From Pyrrhoderma lamaoense (taxonomy: Eukaryota; Basidiomycota; Agaricomycetes; Hymenochaetales; Hymenochaetaceae), in the NCBI GenBank assembly GCA_002794735.1, contig NBAZ01000002.1:1-64000 (forward strand): a stretch of DNA of 64,000 nt, written 5' to 3'. This document shows, in pieces, positions 63,781-64,000 of this stretch; position 1 is the stretch's first letter; every line of letters begins with the position of its first letter. The notes beneath the pieces are model-generated. The model was not told where the DNA came from. It ran no database searches and was given only the letters and a program-made list of their open reading frames with translations. Made by a program: the position numbers and the translations under genes.

Positions 63781-64000
63781 AATGAATCGCAAGCTACTAT
63801 ATGAACAAGTGAGCTCGTTTCCCTATGGAAAAGTGAGCTCCCGTATTCTCGTACTTGTGCACACAAGAAGCTAATACCCTTTTAGTCCCTAGCTTGTGAA
63901 GCTCTTAATATCATCTTTCAGACAGGAAAGTATAAGAAGGAGGGCCCTCAGAACCTTGAACCATCTAAAAAATCAAAACCGTCTTACGCAACTGAGTTAA
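63781..64000 (+). CDS. possible start of a hypothetical gene running off the window
   Basis: ATG 63781 (MNRKLLYEQ) is followed by a GTGAGC donor at 63808 and a CTTTTAG acceptor at about 63886. The second exon begins SLACEALNIIFQTGKYKKEG and stays open to the window end. Exon phase is consistent, and an AT-rich TATAATATA element lies about 45 bp upstream. No family is recognisable from about 45 residues. Confidence 0.35.

Overview
The window is nuclear DNA of a filamentous basidiomycete, most likely an agaricomycete. Short introns of about 45-65 bp interrupt most genes. The gene families (cellobiose dehydrogenase, DUF6533-type membrane proteins, a G-alpha with giant inserts, Laa1, a Set3-type PHD-SET protein, a questin-oxidase-like protein) fit a plant-debris or wood-associated fungus. 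I cannot name the genus. All identifications rest on reading motifs and families from memory; no search was run.

Layout: 1-1166 is the 3' part of a Baeyer-Villiger-type monooxygenase (BVMO). 1738-4488 is a single-NBD ABC transporter. 5134-6152 (-) is a DUF6533-like membrane protein. 6527-8147 is a NAP-family histone chaperone. 8816-11301 is a complete BVMO paralogous to the first. About 11530-12763 (-) is a secreted class 3 lipase. 13674-15483 (-) is a Kv-type voltage-gated potassium channel. 15484-21309 is a 5.8 kb stretch with no gene I can support. 21310-25375 is an atypical G-protein alpha subunit of roughly 1,200 residues. 25897-28993 is a GH92 alpha-mannosidase. 29607-30706 (+) and 36999-38303 (-) are two class II aldolase/adducin-domain paralogs that flank, in inverted orientation, a Set3-like PHD-SET gene (30858-36262). 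38304-41503 is gene-poor. 41504-43011 is a second DUF6533 protein. 43824-44453 is a small NTF2/SnoaL-like protein. 44658-46776 (-) is a NagZ-like GH3 beta-N-acetylglucosaminidase. 47437-54860 (-) is a Laa1/HEATR5-type HEAT-repeat protein. 54991-55063 is tRNA-Val(AAC). 55827-57591 is a questin-oxidase-like protein. 57745-59071 is an RluA-type pseudouridine synthase. 60340-63276 is a complete cellobiose dehydrogenase. A new gene may begin at 63781.

Functional grouping: the left 11 kb combines two BVMOs and an ABC exporter, as in a small oxidation/detoxification or metabolite locus (inference). GH92, GH3, the lipase and CDH are degradative enzymes scattered among housekeeping genes (NAP, Set3, Laa1, pseudouridine synthase, tRNA).

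The most striking sequence-level pattern is that at least 21 reading-frame breaks in seven genes are each repaired by adding exactly one base, nearly always in a short homopolymer. All are losses and none is a gain. This looks like homopolymer under-calling in the assembly rather than pseudogene decay. The genes are therefore annotated as functional, with the break positions given.
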